A stretch of 64,000 bases of DNA from Rhizopus arrhizus (taxonomy: Eukaryota; Mucoromycota; Mucoromycetes; Mucorales; Rhizopodaceae), in contig JAKZZE010000022.1 of assembly GCA_024220505.1 (NCBI GenBank), forward strand, positions 372,001-436,000, given 5' to 3'. Numbering within the stretch: the stretch's first letter is position 1; every line of letters begins with the position of its first letter. The notes under the pieces are model-generated. The model searched no databases, had not been told where the DNA came from, and was given only the letters and a program-made list of their open reading frames with translations. A program made the position numbers and the translations under genes. This document shows positions 42,091 to 55,175 of the stretch, in pieces.

Positions 42091-44540
42091 AAAAAAAAAA
42101 AAAAAAAAAAAAAAAAAGAAAAAATTCCCTATGCAATTTAACAGTGTATCTGATTCTTATTAAATATTTATTGTGTGTCTAGTTACAAAACAAACAAAAG
42201 GAAAAGCAAGGTTCAATTGGCAATCACTTTTCATAAGTTTGAGTCTAAACAATGATAAGCCAGTATATAACCTAGTTGGAGCAAATCATGATCATATTTG
42301 ACAAAAGCAAACTGCTAACTTCTGAAAGAGGCTTCACTGCACTTAACACCAAATGATCTATTAATCTGATCTTTACAGCACTTACTAGGTTACACTACGT
42401 GTCTCTTTATCTTTAGCTGTAAACCAGCATTATACACATGCACTTTGCAGCAAATGATAAGATGTGATGACTATACTTATAGCACTGTTTATTTGGATTT
42501 ACTTGTACAAATGTCTTGGCATCTGCTTACACGGAGAAAACACAAATAATTTAATTTAAACAAATACACTTGCAAACAATTAGAAAGGATAACTGCCCGT
42601 GTCAGCTTTTACTGTTTTCCTTTCCCTATCAAATTATTAAATATACACGTAATCATCAGAACGTTTTTATGTTCATTTAATAATATTTCATATTCGCCTT
42701 TAACATTCATCCTCTGATTACTCATTTGGGTTCTTTCTTTCCTGTATAATATAACTAATATACATCACATCATCTTTTTGCTATTTTCAGATTGAAAACT
42801 ACATTTCAAGCTTACATCCTTTCTATTAAGGAAAGTTCAGCATTTCTTTATTTCTCTTCATAGAGCAAAAGATAAGGAGCATTACTGCAGAAAGAGAGAA
42901 CCACAAATCCCTACAACCACTCTCATTTTACCGACAACGCATTCCTTTGCTGTATAAAAATGTACATTTGAACTCTCTTTCAGATGTCTGTTCGTTGTTT
43001 CCTTCATTTCTTTTAATAAATAGGTTTATAATCCTCGCTGTTGTGCGTTATATTTTTTTCGTCAATAAGAGATGTGTCCTAATTGCACATTTTATAACAA
43101 AGAAAGGTTATCTCCTTAGTAAAATATAAAAGAATGATTGAAGGAAAAGAAAGAAAAAAAAAGATTTTTCAAGCTTTATAGACTGAGACTGAAATTATTT
43201 AGAGATGAAGAAATTAAGGAACATCATGAAATATTGCTCATACTTTTCAAAGAACAGTAAGATCGATTCTTAAGATACATGAAATTTATAATTGGCGAAA
43301 TAACCACTGTCTAAATAGGCAAAATAGGCCAAAGCTAAGCTTTTGATGATGGATTATAATTAATCAACAGCAAAGAAATTCTTTCAAGAGACAGTGAATT
43401 AAACACCTTGCGACATAATTTATACTAAACATAACATGTCAAGCACTTGATACCCATAGTTAATAAACCTCTTATAATTGAGAAGGCATCTATGTTATTA
43501 ATATTCAAAATCGGTATCAATTTAGAATATTGAATATTGTATCTATGGCATGTTCTTTAATAGCATTGAATGAAAGAAGACAAAGCATTACAGAAAAAAA
43601 GAAAGCCATCAGCAAAACATAAACATGTAAGATTAAATCAAAAAGGCGGTCCCTGTGTTTTTTAATTCGTGGTAAGAAAAAAAGGTAACGTTCCATTAAA
43701 TGAATAGGCTATTTGTTTTGTGCAAAGGTTAATACTATACATGACCTATTTTTGAATTAATATATGTTTTTTAATGAAAAAGCAAAAGAACACATGTTTT
43801 CAAGTAGTCAAATGAAGGGTATGCTAAGCATAAAAATAAAGAATTTGCCAAGATGATAAAGACGCAGCACAAATGCCAAAAACAGGCCTTCTACGCTTTC
43901 TTTTCTGAGTCTTGGCATACAAAAATAGCCCATACAAAAACTGTAATCCAGTTATAAACAAGAATGGTGGAGGAATAAGGAAAAAAAAAAACTACTGGAA
44001 ATTTTGGACAGGGCATTTCAGTATTATTACTTTGAAAGGTTGGTAGAAAAGTACAAGGGCATGTCTGTATTTTTTATCAGTTTTTTTTTTTTTGTTATTT
44101 CCTTTTATAGCATCCATCGATGGAGACTTTGTCCACTGGCAAATCAAAACGAAACCCCAATCTTTTCAATCATTTTCTCAACCAATGAAACATTTCAGCG
44201 TTCGATCATTGTTTACAAATTACGCAGTATCAGCTTACAATTGCACATCTAAAGTGGAGCACATACAAAGTTTGGCTGATTAATCGGGCTTAGTGTAAAA
44301 GCTAAGCAGCCGTCAGGTACTTTCTTATTTGAAACACCCCTTATGATCTCATTTGTGAACGCAAATTAAAAATTCTATAAACTACAATTGTCCTATGCTT
44401 CGGAGCAAAATATTGGTTACCAAAAAAAAAGTTATTTTTTTTTGCCAAACGTAACTATTCAGTTACAACCACAGACTATAAATAAAAACGTTATTTTGGC
44501 CATTTTCGAATTTCTGTTCTTTATGTTTTCAAAAGAAAAA
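42091..44540. other. long intergenic stretch
   Basis: About 2.4 kb without a supportable gene. The short frames at 42947, 44004 and 44092 show no domain or codon signal. The last few hundred bases are probably the promoter and leader of the CotH-like gene. Confidence 0.4.
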
Positions 44541-46378
44541 ATGTTATTTTTGAAATACATATTAGCAACATGTAATGTTTCAAGTCAATTTATGATTTAA
44601 TACGCTCTAATCGATTTCTATTCATCATTCTAGGGTTGCTGTTTGCGATTGTTACTAATGCACAATCAGATCAAGGTTCTATGATAAGCTACAATGTCAT
44701 TGCTCTTTTAAATCAAACTACCTTCAAGTCAATGGCTGTCATAGTAGACAGTATTAGTTATCCTTTAGAGGCCAACAAGACATTCCCAATCCTTTTCTCT
44801 GGAAAGGCACCTTCTGCTAAATCAGGCTATCACTATGCAAAGGTGTATGTCAGTGATAACAGTACACTTGCAGAACCATTTGAACGTCAGTCTGTCAACC
44901 AAAGCACACCTCATGAGTTCTTCAACCGTACCTGGAACACACATGATAATGCCCAATTACCACAGGTCTATTCTCCTTTGAGTTCTATTCATCGCCTCAA
45001 ATCTGATCTGCACAGAGATAATGAGATCCCCACTATTCACATCATCGGAAATCAAACAGAATTAGACCAGCTGAAGGTCAACGTCACTGAAGATATATCC
45101 ACCAAGACTACCATTTCCTATCTCTCACTTCATGATGCTTTCCAGTTTGAAAATGTAGAACTCTCTTTATCCGGCAACAGTGCCAAACTGTTACCCAAGT
45201 CATCATACAATCTCAAGCTACACAAGAAGGATAGTTTGTATGGCTATAGAAATCTTAAACTTCGTTCTTTAGGTTTTGATCCCTCTTATATTCGTGAACA
45301 ATTGGGTTACGACATCCTTAAATCAGCCGGCTTAATCTCATCCGAATTTTCCTTTGTCCGTATTTTCATGAACGATCAAGAACTTGGCTTGTATGGTATC
45401 ATTGACACCTTCAAGGGCCCCTGGTTTTCTGATGTGTTTGCAGATGGAGACTCTTCCTATAAAAATGGATATCTTTATCAATCCAAGGCTGTTGGTGCTA
45501 ATAATCACACGGCTGACCTTTCTTACTATGAAAACATGACGGCCTATGCTGATGGGCAATACAAGATCAAGGAAGAAGCCACTGGTGGCGAAAAAGACAA
45601 TTATAAGCCTTTGATGGACTTGACGAAATTCATTGCTGAAGCACCTACGAATAGTTCAGATGCTGTCAACGAATGGAACAAAAGGTTTGATATGGATTCT
45701 GTTATTCGATCGTAAGTGTCAGTCGTTGTTTTATAGTCAAATGTGCTTATAAACTTTTTCTTTAGATTGGTAATTGAAATCTTGGGCGGTTATGCTGATG
45801 GTTACCTTTCAAACTTAAACAACTATTACCTTTATCAGTATCCTGACAGTGGTCAATATCTTTACATCGCTGCTGATCTCGATTTCTGTCTGGGCGCGAC
45901 TGTCGTAAATATCACAAACTTGTGGACTGGCAACTACAACACATTCCCTGGATGGGGTGAACGACCCCTGGCGGATCAAATGATGCGCGTGCCAGAGTTC
46001 AATCAGAAATTTAAGCAATTGCTTCAAGAGTTAAATACCAAACTATTTAACCCCGATGTGATGAATCCTCGTATCAATGATCTTGCTAATATGATTAGAG
46101 AAGACGTTGTATGGGATCACGCATTGAATGACCCTCTTCTCAGATCTTTCTTTGATAGCATGGGGGCATCGGATGGACCAGATGGTTTGAAGGTGCCTGG
46201 ATTTACAGTCGTCTTAAATTCTGATCCTACAGTATCGGATATAATCAAACGATTGTTTCATGGAGTTTCATTTGATGTCGCATTGAATGGCCCAACAGGA
46301 CATATTTCCTTGTCAGGTCTTAAGGAATGGTTTAGCGTCATTCATCAAAACACAGCAAATTTCTTTTCCCAACAGTAA
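44541..46378 (+). CDS. CotH-family secreted protein (CotH kinase fold)
   Basis: Exons 44541-44571, 44634-45711 and 45766-46378 give 573 residues. A short first exon joined in phase makes a clean signal peptide (MLFLKYILATWLLFAIVTNA). The mature protein has many N-glycosylation sequons. Conserved CotH blocks are KLHKKDSLYGYRNLKLRS, YIREQLGYDILKSAG, LGLYGIIDTFKG and the metal-binding IAADLDFCLGA. CotH proteins are atypical secretory kinases related to spore-coat protein H; in Rhizopus some members act as host-cell invasins. No Ser-rich GPI tail is visible here, so this member is probably secreted and not wall-anchored. A role in spore coat or surface glycoprotein modification is inferred. Confidence 0.92.
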
Positions 46379-48121
46379 ATTCTTTTTTCCCCCTTCGTCA
46401 AACTACGCTTGTATTGTATCAATAAATATTTTTGATTTTTAAAGAAATTGTCTTATTTTGTCATTGTTGACAATACGATCAATACTGTCATCATTCTTTT
46501 CACAAACGAGGATTGAAGGTCTATTCTCATGAAAGGGCTATTGATAAATACTCCCCCTTTTTTTTCTCATTGTTAATAAATCATGACTCAGAATATCTGT
46601 ACATTTCAATGGTATTTATTGGAAACTCGTGATACTTGAAGCGAAACAACGGATTCCTTGGCTGCACCGTTTATCTCAGATCAACGTTGAACAATAGTAA
46701 AATGAGTGCACAAAAAGTCGTAAGACAAGAATATTTTTTTAAAAAGTAGAGTTGAATGATTTTTTTTTTTTAAAAAAAAAGATAACCTTTTGTTCTGTTT
46801 TCACAAATGCGTAAGAAAAACAATAGACTTTGAGCCTGTTGCTGTCATTCACTTTTTTTATAAGATCTGAATAAACAGTTAATAGTTCAGAAGCTTACAT
46901 CACACAGAACAAAAAGATTTGCTTTCCATATTTTTACATATCCTATCAAAAGGACACATATAATCTTTATTGGCAATTCAATCATTTGCTTTATAAAACT
47001 ATTTTTTCCCCCTCTAATTAATGGGATGATCAAAGCGCACCGAGTACAAAAGAAGTTTTGGTGTTTCAAATCATTTTAATGAAGTGTACAACGTTTTACT
47101 ATGCTACCTGGGCTCTATCCATTTGTAATCAAACAATTTCTCCTTTATTTTTTTCCTATTTTGTATCTTTTACAGTCTTTATGACTTATTCCACAAGTTC
47201 CCAACTTTTCTGGTGGACCCTGCGGAAAGAAATAGAAAAAAAAAAGTTTTGTTGGAGCTCTTACGCAGCTTGTGTTTAAAATCATGTTGGGATGCAACAA
47301 AATAGTTTCATTTAGTGTCAAACTATATTTGTTAAAGTAGCCAATGATATGAGCAATGATGAATATTGAAATTTCTATTCATTGATGTTCATCGGCAAAT
47401 ACTATTTTATATTCTATCCATCAAAAAGTAACAAATAAGACTTTTTTATTTTGCTGGTTGGATAGGAATGGATACAAAGAAAGTACATTTAATGTAAACT
47501 GTATCAGTTCAAAGTCCACAAAGTATCCTTTCATGTAAGCAGAGGATGGTTTAATCGGCTCACTGTCGGATGGTCTCAAGCATCAGCACATGATCATAAC
47601 ACGGATATGAATTGCGCAGTGTTTTCTTATTTAAGATGACCTTATTTAAACTGTATTGTTTCCTTCTTTTTTAATTAGAATTTATAAAATTCAATTGATT
47701 TATCACAAGATTATTTTTTTCACACACACACACACATTTATTCTCTTTCTATTGTAAAAGTATAAACATTTGTGTCCCACTAATCAATGGTACTAAATTT
47801 ATTTTAATATCCCGCCCATCTTCGTTCAAATTCAAGCACGAGTATCCATGACTTTGATGCATAAAAAAGCAAAAATTATATAAAACAAGGGTATATGTCT
47901 TTTAATTGTACCGTGTATTGATTCATAAAGGGTATAATTCATGTCTTTCTGTTCACTGTTCAAAATAAGGTGAGTTCCTTAAAGTAAATATGAAAGGTTG
48001 TGAGGGAGGGGGTAAGCAAAAAAAAAAAGAAAACATGGAGTTTTAAAAACCATGTTACAATTTTAACTTATTTTCCTTTTTTTTTTTCATATTTATTTAT
48101 TTTTTTCTCATACGAAAAAAG
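46379..48121. other. intergenic before the bHLH gene
   Basis: About 1.7 kb with no gene seen. It contains a (CA)8-type run at 47721-47736 and several poly(T) runs. A stretch at 46640-46700 is less AT-rich but matches no RNA gene that I can recognise. Confidence 0.4.
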
Positions 48122-49271
48122 ATGTACAATAACAGCAATCATAACTGGACATTTCATAGAAACAGTGAGAGTAATAATAGTGAATTTAACGAACCACTAC
48201 AAGAACCAGTGGCATTTGAAGGTAAGAAAGACAACGGTTTATTTTATTCTTGTAATTTATATTTGATGTATAGATTTTCAGTTTAGTTTAGGACTCGATC
48301 CTAATTTCGCAATGCCCATTCAACTCGATATACCACCCACCTCTATGGACCCCTTTTCATACATACCACCACCTGAAACCTTTTCATCACAAAATACCAG
48401 TGTTTTAAACGAACAAGACCAAAAGGCCTTTAGTGAATTTTTGGATCAACTTTATGTGAACCCAAACATGCAAATCGATCCTCAGCCATTTTCCTTGTAT
48501 TCTTTTGAAGAAGAGCAAGAAGAACAAGTGCGCCAATCCACTATACTTCATTCACTAGACGAACAAAAGAAATCGTTTAAAGAAAAACCAAATGCCGTTT
48601 ATCTTCAACAAAGTAATGCAATCAGTGCACCTTATATCATTCGCGAAAATAACAAAGAAAAGCAAAAGACAAGTACAAGTTCAAGTAGTGCTAGCAGTAA
48701 CAGTAGCAGTAGTAGTAGTAGCAATAATAATAGTAACCATATTAAGAGTGGCAGTGGTGGTGGAGGAGGAGGAGGAGCGATGAGAAGAGGAAAATCAAAT
48801 AAAGAGCTATTGACAGAAGAAGAAAAGAGAAGCAATCATATCGCATCAGAACAAAAGAGACGAGGCATGATTCGATCAGGGTTCAAGGACTTGACAGAGA
48901 TCGTGCCTACATTAAAGAACATAAACAACTCGAAAAGCACAGTTCTTTTTAAAGCGGTGGATTACATTAAATATCTTGAAAAACGAAATAGAAATTTAAG
49001 AGAAAAGATTAAAAATTTGGAAGTAAGAGCAGAAGTAGAAGGACGTATGGGCGTATTGGGCAGGACCCCACACCATCATCACCCATCATCATCAACACAA
49101 GCTGCTTTATTACAACATAAAACACAACAAAGACAACTATATGAATTACAAGAAAAGTTACAGCATCATCAAAAATTAATAGCTCAGCAAAAACTATACA
49201 ATCCTTCTAGTAATTCATTATGGCATAACGAAAAAACAAAAAATGAATATGAAGATACTGTTTCAGCATAA
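48122..49271 (+). CDS. bHLH transcription factor
   Basis: Exons 48122-48221 and 48274-49271 give 365 residues. The N-terminal 130 residues are acidic and Pro/Gln-containing, like an activation domain. A Ser/Asn homopolymer and a Gly run (near residues 165-195) follow. The bHLH lies near 213-275. Its basic region is SNHIASEQKRRGMIRSGF, with the H-E-R trio that contacts CANNTG E-boxes, and helix 2 is KAVDYIKYLEKRNRNLREK, running into a leucine-zipper-like coil. The C-terminus is His/Gln-rich. The AEQKRR/SEQKRR type recalls the Ino4/MLX group, but I cannot name an orthologue. The homopolymer is encoded by an AGT/AGC repeat likely to vary in length. Confidence 0.88.
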
Positions 49272-50712
49272 ATTAGTTTTTATAAATAAAAAACATTTAA
49301 TTCATAGCATTCGATGGGTCATTTTTAAATAGGTTTATTATTATTTATAATTTACTTGTCCCCCTTATTTTTTTTTCCTTTCATGACAAGTACTTTAACA
49401 GCTTATTAAACTATCCAATGCGTTTCATAAAACATTTTACACACATTCGTATCACTTCAAAAGAACAAACAAGGTTTATCCTGTGTTTAAAGAGAACCCC
49501 TCAAATACAAAATGGTAACAATGGAAACACATGTGATTTTTTAAAAATGTAAGCCACAAAAATATTTATTTAAAAATAGAAAATTATTCGACTATTAAAA
49601 TAAGATGTTAATACAAGAATTGAACAAGCTTTTTTTTTTTTTTCAGAAAATCGACATTCGACATTCCATAGTGAGCAAAAAAAGTACACAGATGCTCTAG
49701 TCCGTCCGCCCGTCGATAGGTTTTCATCATTAAAAAAATATTATTTTTATTACTTACATCAAACAAGACACCATCAGCTTTAGAAGGAGAGAAGAAGTAC
49801 ACTATTCTTCTTTTATTATCAATAAGCCATTATATAAAATAACTTTGATAACAAAATAAAAAAAAATGTTCTTTTCAACCTAAGATGAAATAAGTACAAG
49901 TACAATAAAATAGATTGAATGAGAGAAAGAGTCAGACAAGGCTGATAACTTGTATGTCTTTTAAGGCAACATAATTGTAATTCAGTTGATAAAATAATAA
50001 TTGGACATTTTATCTTCATTCTCCTTCTCCCCTTTTTATATCTTTGAATATTTACCCTTTTGTCTGTTTACAAAGCAAAGAGAAAAAAAAAAAAAGAAAA
50101 TGAATGACAGAGAGTGATTTATAAGAAAATCCACCGAAAAAAAAATTTTCTATTTTAGTGACTGTCGATCAAAGCTTTTCTGGTAGAGCCTTGAAAAAAA
50201 AAAAAAAAATTCTAATGTCAAGGTTGCTGGAAAAAAAAAAAGAATCTGATGGCTGGGATAGTTTGATTCACTTGAATTTATTAAATTATGGAAAGACAAT
50301 AAAATGAGTGATACTGTTTAATCCAACTTGCATTTGCTTGTGACTAATATTACGCGTACATGAATAAAAAGGGAGTAAAAAAAAATTACTAAAGCTACAC
50401 CATGTGCTGTAGAAGAGAGTATAACACGTAATTTCCATTCTAATACAAAAAGACAACGACCCAAGTGGCGATAAATGTCCTGAAAGGGATCATTCCATAA
50501 TTATTCTGTATTATCAGCTTATCAATCCATCAAAACAAATTTAGCTCACCATTTTTTTTTTCATCTACCGCTCCCCCCCTTTCTTCATCTAATCCTAAAG
50601 AAGTTCATATAAACACCATGCAGGGGGGGAGAGGGGAGGAGAGAGAGGAAAGAAAGAGAGAAAAGGAAAAGAGAAATAAGTTGGTTTTTTTTTTATATTT
50701 CTTTTTTTTTTT
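49272..50712. other. intergenic with long purine tract
   Basis: No supportable gene. Frames at 49608-49802 and 49819-50019 (minus) lack domains. The right end holds a C7 run (50573-50579), a G7 run (50623-50629) and a purine-only run at 50622-50676, just before the next gene. Confidence 0.45.
50622..50676 (+). repeat. 55-nt homopurine tract
   Basis: Only A and G over 55 nt, starting with G7 and then GA-rich blocks. It lies 37 nt before the start codon at 50713, so it is probably in the leader or core promoter. A C7 run 43 nt upstream could pair with G7. Confidence 0.7.
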
Positions 50713-50991
50713 ATGAATAATAATTGTACAGAAGAATCAAGATTGTTATATCGTTTACATACAAATGAAAGTCAATTACGTATATTGGCTGTAGTATTAA
50801 GTTTAACAGGTGGATTAGTACTTTCATTTGCTTTGGGTGTGAGTATTTTAATTTATTGGCATACACGTAAATCAAAGAAAGAAAATCAACAAATAACACC
50901 ACCACTTTTATTTCCACGAACTATTCCAGAACCTTCAGCACCTTCAGCTAATGATATACCCCCACCTGAATACACTTTAAAAAAGAATTAA
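50713..50991 (+). CDS. small single-pass membrane protein with PPxY motif
   Basis: A 92-residue frame. The N-terminus is short and polar with NxT/NxS sequons. One hydrophobic helix spans about residues 23-48 (LAVVLSLTGGLVLSFALGVS). A basic stop-transfer sequence (HTRKSKK) and a Pro-rich cytoplasmic tail follow, ending DIPPPEYTLKKN. PPEY is a PPxY motif of the type bound by WW domains of Rsp5/NEDD4 ubiquitin ligases. Small membrane proteins with PPxY act as Rsp5 adaptors in yeast, so an adaptor role is a reasonable inference. I do not recognise an orthologue. No intron is needed. Confidence 0.65.
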   Translation: MNNNCTEESRLLYRLHTNESQLRILAVVLSLTGGLVLSFALGVSILIYWHTRKSKKENQQITPPLLFPRTIPEPSAPSANDIPPPEYTLKKN

Positions 50992-51058
50992 ATTTAAAAT
51001 ATCGTTTAATATAAAACAATTCTAACAATAATAATAAATTTAATTCATCAACTGGGAT

Positions 51059-51773
51059 TCAAGTCAACTGTGATAAAGTATTATTTGATTTACTGTTGCT
51101 ACTTCCTCCGAGTTTAAACATACGACCAAGAGAGGATCGAAGTGAATAATTGGAAGTAGATGATTTAGGTTTCAATATACGTTTATAGGCATCCTATTGA
51201 GTCATTAGTTAATTATATATTGTTTATCATCCTTGTTTACCAAATAAGCAATCTGAGGTTTGTTGAATGCTCCTCTTCTTTTACTTCTAATAAATTCAAT
51301 TGCATCCAGTGGTTTCATTCCCATTTCAATCAAAGCAATAGCTACCAAAACAGGTGCTCTACCTAATCCCGCAACACAGTGAACAGCAATCATCGGTATA
51401 GGTCCATCATCCTTTATGCTATCAGCTATTTCCTTGTTTTTTTCTACCAATTGTAACCATTCACGCACAACTTGAGGCGGAGGCTGTATCATATTTAGTA
51501 AAAATGCGTCATGATATAATAATGTCAACTTACTACACCACCGTCTTTGAAAGGTAGATCCATGACTTGGATATTCCTCTCGTTCAATCTATTAGCACTG
51601 TATGTTGGTTGACAACATCGAGCTACTGCAACCACATGAAGTCGCATAAATTCTTCCATATAAAAATCCAGTGTGGATTCAGTTGGGCAATCCAATATCA
51701 AAAAGCGCAGTGAAGAGTTGGGACAATCAATAACAGTCAGCATACGTCCTAAAGGTGAGTTGTTTCGAGACAT
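51059..51773 (-). CDS. PRL/PTP4A-type protein tyrosine phosphatase
   Basis: Exons 51773-51534, 51483-51241 and 51193-51059 give 205 residues. The core shows [32 protein letters not shown], the general-acid loop [11 protein letters not shown] and the active-site P-loop [10 protein letters not shown] (C-x5-R, with Ala after Arg as in PRL enzymes). [14 protein letters not shown] is also typical. Animal PRLs end in a CAAX prenylation box. This protein instead has a Ser/Lys-rich tail of about 45 residues ending SQLT, so it is not expected to be prenylated. Its substrate is unknown. The AG acceptor of intron 1 lies next to a CCTCCGCC stretch encoding PPP. Confidence 0.9.
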
Positions 51774-54700
51774 TTTGAAAGTGAAGGGGAGATGAATATA
51801 AAAAAAAACAGAAAAAAATATGAAAAGGGAATAAAAACAAATAAATAATAGTGTACGTGCGTTCTTTTTTTTTTCTTGCAAAGTAAAGAAGAGGAAAATT
51901 TATAATTTATGGGAGTGACCACAAAGTAGGAGAATAGTTGTGAATGAGAACAAGTTGATCAATCTTGAGATCAAGAATACAAGTGAACATAAAAAAACTA
52001 AGAGAAAAAAAAAAAAAAAAAGAAATCAGAAACAAATCCTCAAAAAAAAAAAAAATTTATTCCGCTCAGCCCCGACACACACACTCTCTCACACACTTGC
52101 AAAAAGAAAAAAAAAAAAAAAAACCTCAAAACCGGTTGCTTATTTTGGTAAACTTGCTTCGTACAGTGTTCGGAAATAGAATTTAGAAAGGGATTTGTTT
52201 TCCTTTTTGCATTTGATCAAAACTGTAAAAGCATCTTGCACCCCCCCAGACTGGGACTTTTATATACGATACTCATGATACCTGTTTGAGGCTTTGATTA
52301 AGTTACAATCTACGGCTTAGATCTATAACTTGAATGATTACAACTTACTTGTCTGGTAGTAAACCAAGGTCATCTTAACACTATCTATCATCTATTTCAC
52401 ATAAAAAGCATGTTACACATTCTCTCCAGATCCACAGAAACTTGAGTCAAAATATCAACAACTCCCTTGTGATTCCCACTGAATATGGATCAATAAAGAA
52501 ACCCAGTAGTACAAATTTATTGTTTTCTAGAAATCATCGTTTACAAAGACTTGTATGATCAAAGACAAACCATAAATATTTATGAAAATTTACTTTTTTC
52601 AATGCAAATTGGATAATACTCGAATCAAGCAGCCTTATTCTCTCTTCTTTTTCGTATTTTATATACTTGAAAGGAATTCTTTATAGATCAAATAGAACTG
52701 GTTCACACAATTAGTTTATTCTTTAAAAAAATAAAAGCTCAATTCATCTTTGATCTCATCAAATACTTTCTTTTTATACAATAAGGATACCAATGCTTCT
52801 CTCTCCCCCTTTTTTTTTTTTTCTTCTCACAAGGACAGACAAGAAAAGATGGTAGATGAAGATACAATGATGTAATGGGGGTAGGCTATTGCTTCATTTA
52901 GTAGTCTAAAAAGTTGAAATGAATAGCAAAAGGTTTAAAATATCAAACTTGTGTATATTTGCTAAAGAAAGTGTATTACTAAATCTTTACTGGTATTTGA
53001 TCAATTGATGCTATTTCTTATATTCAAAACGTGAAAATTGATGGCTGTGTATAGAATGCAAAAAGAAAGTACATGATCCTTTAAGCCTCTTTGATCAAAT
53101 CATTTTAGAGTCAACCTCAAGGTTATAAGGCCAATTTGTTTTTAGTTCTTGTCGGCAAGTGAAGCTTTAATTATTCATGTTGCTTCTAGGTGCTCTATCA
53201 AACTAATACTCGACCTGTACCTGAATTCAAATACAGAATAAAACCATGGGTTCTCTTGAATTATTTCTGCTTTTGATAAAGGCCAAAGAAAAGGTTAGCG
53301 GGCTATTTATGTTTTATAAAGGGTGCGTACTCAAGTTGATTTATGTTTATGTGAAATTGCAGTTGGCATATTATTGAACAAAGGATGGACCTATCATCGT
53401 CAAAGCATGTTTTTAGAATAGCTCAGAAAATTAGGATAGCCCCAATAAAATCGATAAAAACCTACTGCGCTTTTCTCTTTACCTTTCTTTTGAAGTCATA
53501 GGTGACTGATCTATGCATTAGAACATTTTCAACAGGGCCGCCTAACCTTATGATACCCAACTTTTTCATTCATACTCTTGCCAAATGTAAAAGGTAGAAT
53601 AGAACTCTGGCTTTAGGGTGCACAACTTGATTCACCCAACATTCATATGAATTGATTGTGATTTTTATCAGATTTAGAATAATCACCTCTGTTCGTTATC
53701 ATTAACCCTCTTGTACTTTTAGGTTATAGTGTTATCATCTCTTCATCAGAATAGCTCTGCCTTGTTTATTATTATAATTCGAGTAGTTTATTATCAATAC
53801 AACTATCACACAGATGCTTATTTCCATCTATAATTTCTTTTGATGAAGAAAGAAAAACAATTTTTATAGGATACATGAGATAATATTCTGTGAACAGATC
53901 AAGCGATTCAGCAAAAACTTTACTGATTTCTTTTGATCATTCAGATTTTTTATACAAATTATTTAATTTATCCTTATAGGCCATTGGATCTCTACAAACA
54001 ACAGAAGTATCATCACCTCCTATCCATCTTTTTATGTCCATTTGCAATTATACAGTGATACCAATCCCTGCCTCTCTTTTTGTCTTCTTTTCTAAACAAC
54101 CTTTTATTAGCTTGTCTGTCTTTTTTAATAGAAACATATGCTTAACTCTTTCAAACAACCAACATCATGGTCGTATTCAGCATTATACTCGATTTATGGT
54201 ACATTGGGATGGTTAAAGCAGATAAGTTTAAAAAAGATAGGGTTGCTTCTTAAAGCTTTTTGAAGTTCGCGTCAATTGCCAGATAAGCTCAATTTCTGTC
54301 CACTTGGTGCTTTTTATTATTATTACAAATCTATTCAACCCTACGTTTAACAATCGATTGTCAACGGTTGACTTATCTTCAAAATTCGAAAATTCGATGG
54401 CATTGGGATAAGCTAGTAAGCTCTAATGGCTACTATAGTATTCCTTTAGTAACCATACAAACAAATATTTGGCATTCACTTTCAAGAGAGAAAGGCTCGG
54501 TGAGTTGAAAAAAAAAGAATCCCAATGAGACTCATGCAAATTCTTTTGATAGCCTTCATAAAACCAAAGGGGTTTTTAGTTGTTCATTTGATTATAATTT
54601 TTTTTTTGTTTTGGTTAACAAATCTGGTTTGTATTACATGAATCAAAACGGCTACTGCTGCAGTTACGTCAGTAGAAAAAGAAAAACAAGATGACTGTTG

Positions 54701-55175
54701 CAATTAAAAATAATTTCCAAGTGAGCAAGCGTGAATATCTTTCGTAAGTTCATCACAACCCATCTATTCTGTGTAATTGAATCATCAGTATCCACTAATA
54801 TGGATATAAACAATACTAAGCTTTGTTATTATTAAAATATCCTGTGATCGCTTAAAGCTATTCATCGCAGTTTATATTCCCTACAGTCTCTGTTGCTGAT
54901 AAATGATTCTTTTACAAGTGCAAAAAGAACGTCATGATTAGATAGCTATGGAATTCGCGTTGAATGCTTGAAGTAGTGCTCAAGATAAAGCATATTTCTT
55001 GCTAATAAGCTCATTCTAGAAAATAATGTCATTACACTGCACGTCAAGTAGGTCATGCATAAAGATAAGGAGCATTTATCTCTCACGCCTGAAACAAGTA
55101 ATTTTTTTTTTATTTAATTTTCTTTTTTCATTTTATTATTATTTCATTTTTTTTACTTGATTTCTTGACTTATAA
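51774..55175. other. largest gene-free stretch of the right half
   Basis: About 3.4 kb. The first 400 nt are A-rich with CACACA near 52077-52087. The remainder is unremarkable AT-rich sequence with scattered poly(T). A CRE-like TTACGTCAG lies near 54665, but no gene can be attached to it. Short frames such as 54034-54216 look like chance. Confidence 0.4.

Noticed and set aside
46620..46710. Possible rRNA fragment (CAACGGATTCCTTGG)
   Set aside because: Slight resemblance to the start of 5.8S rRNA, but the following bases do not continue the match.
48632..48835. Leu/Pro-rich minus-strand frame
   Set aside because: Antisense of the Ser/Asn/Gly homopolymer of the bHLH gene.
54664..54740. CRE-like TTACGTCAG and a following short ATG frame
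   Set aside because: The frame reaches only about ten codons before a possible donor, and no downstream exon could be found.
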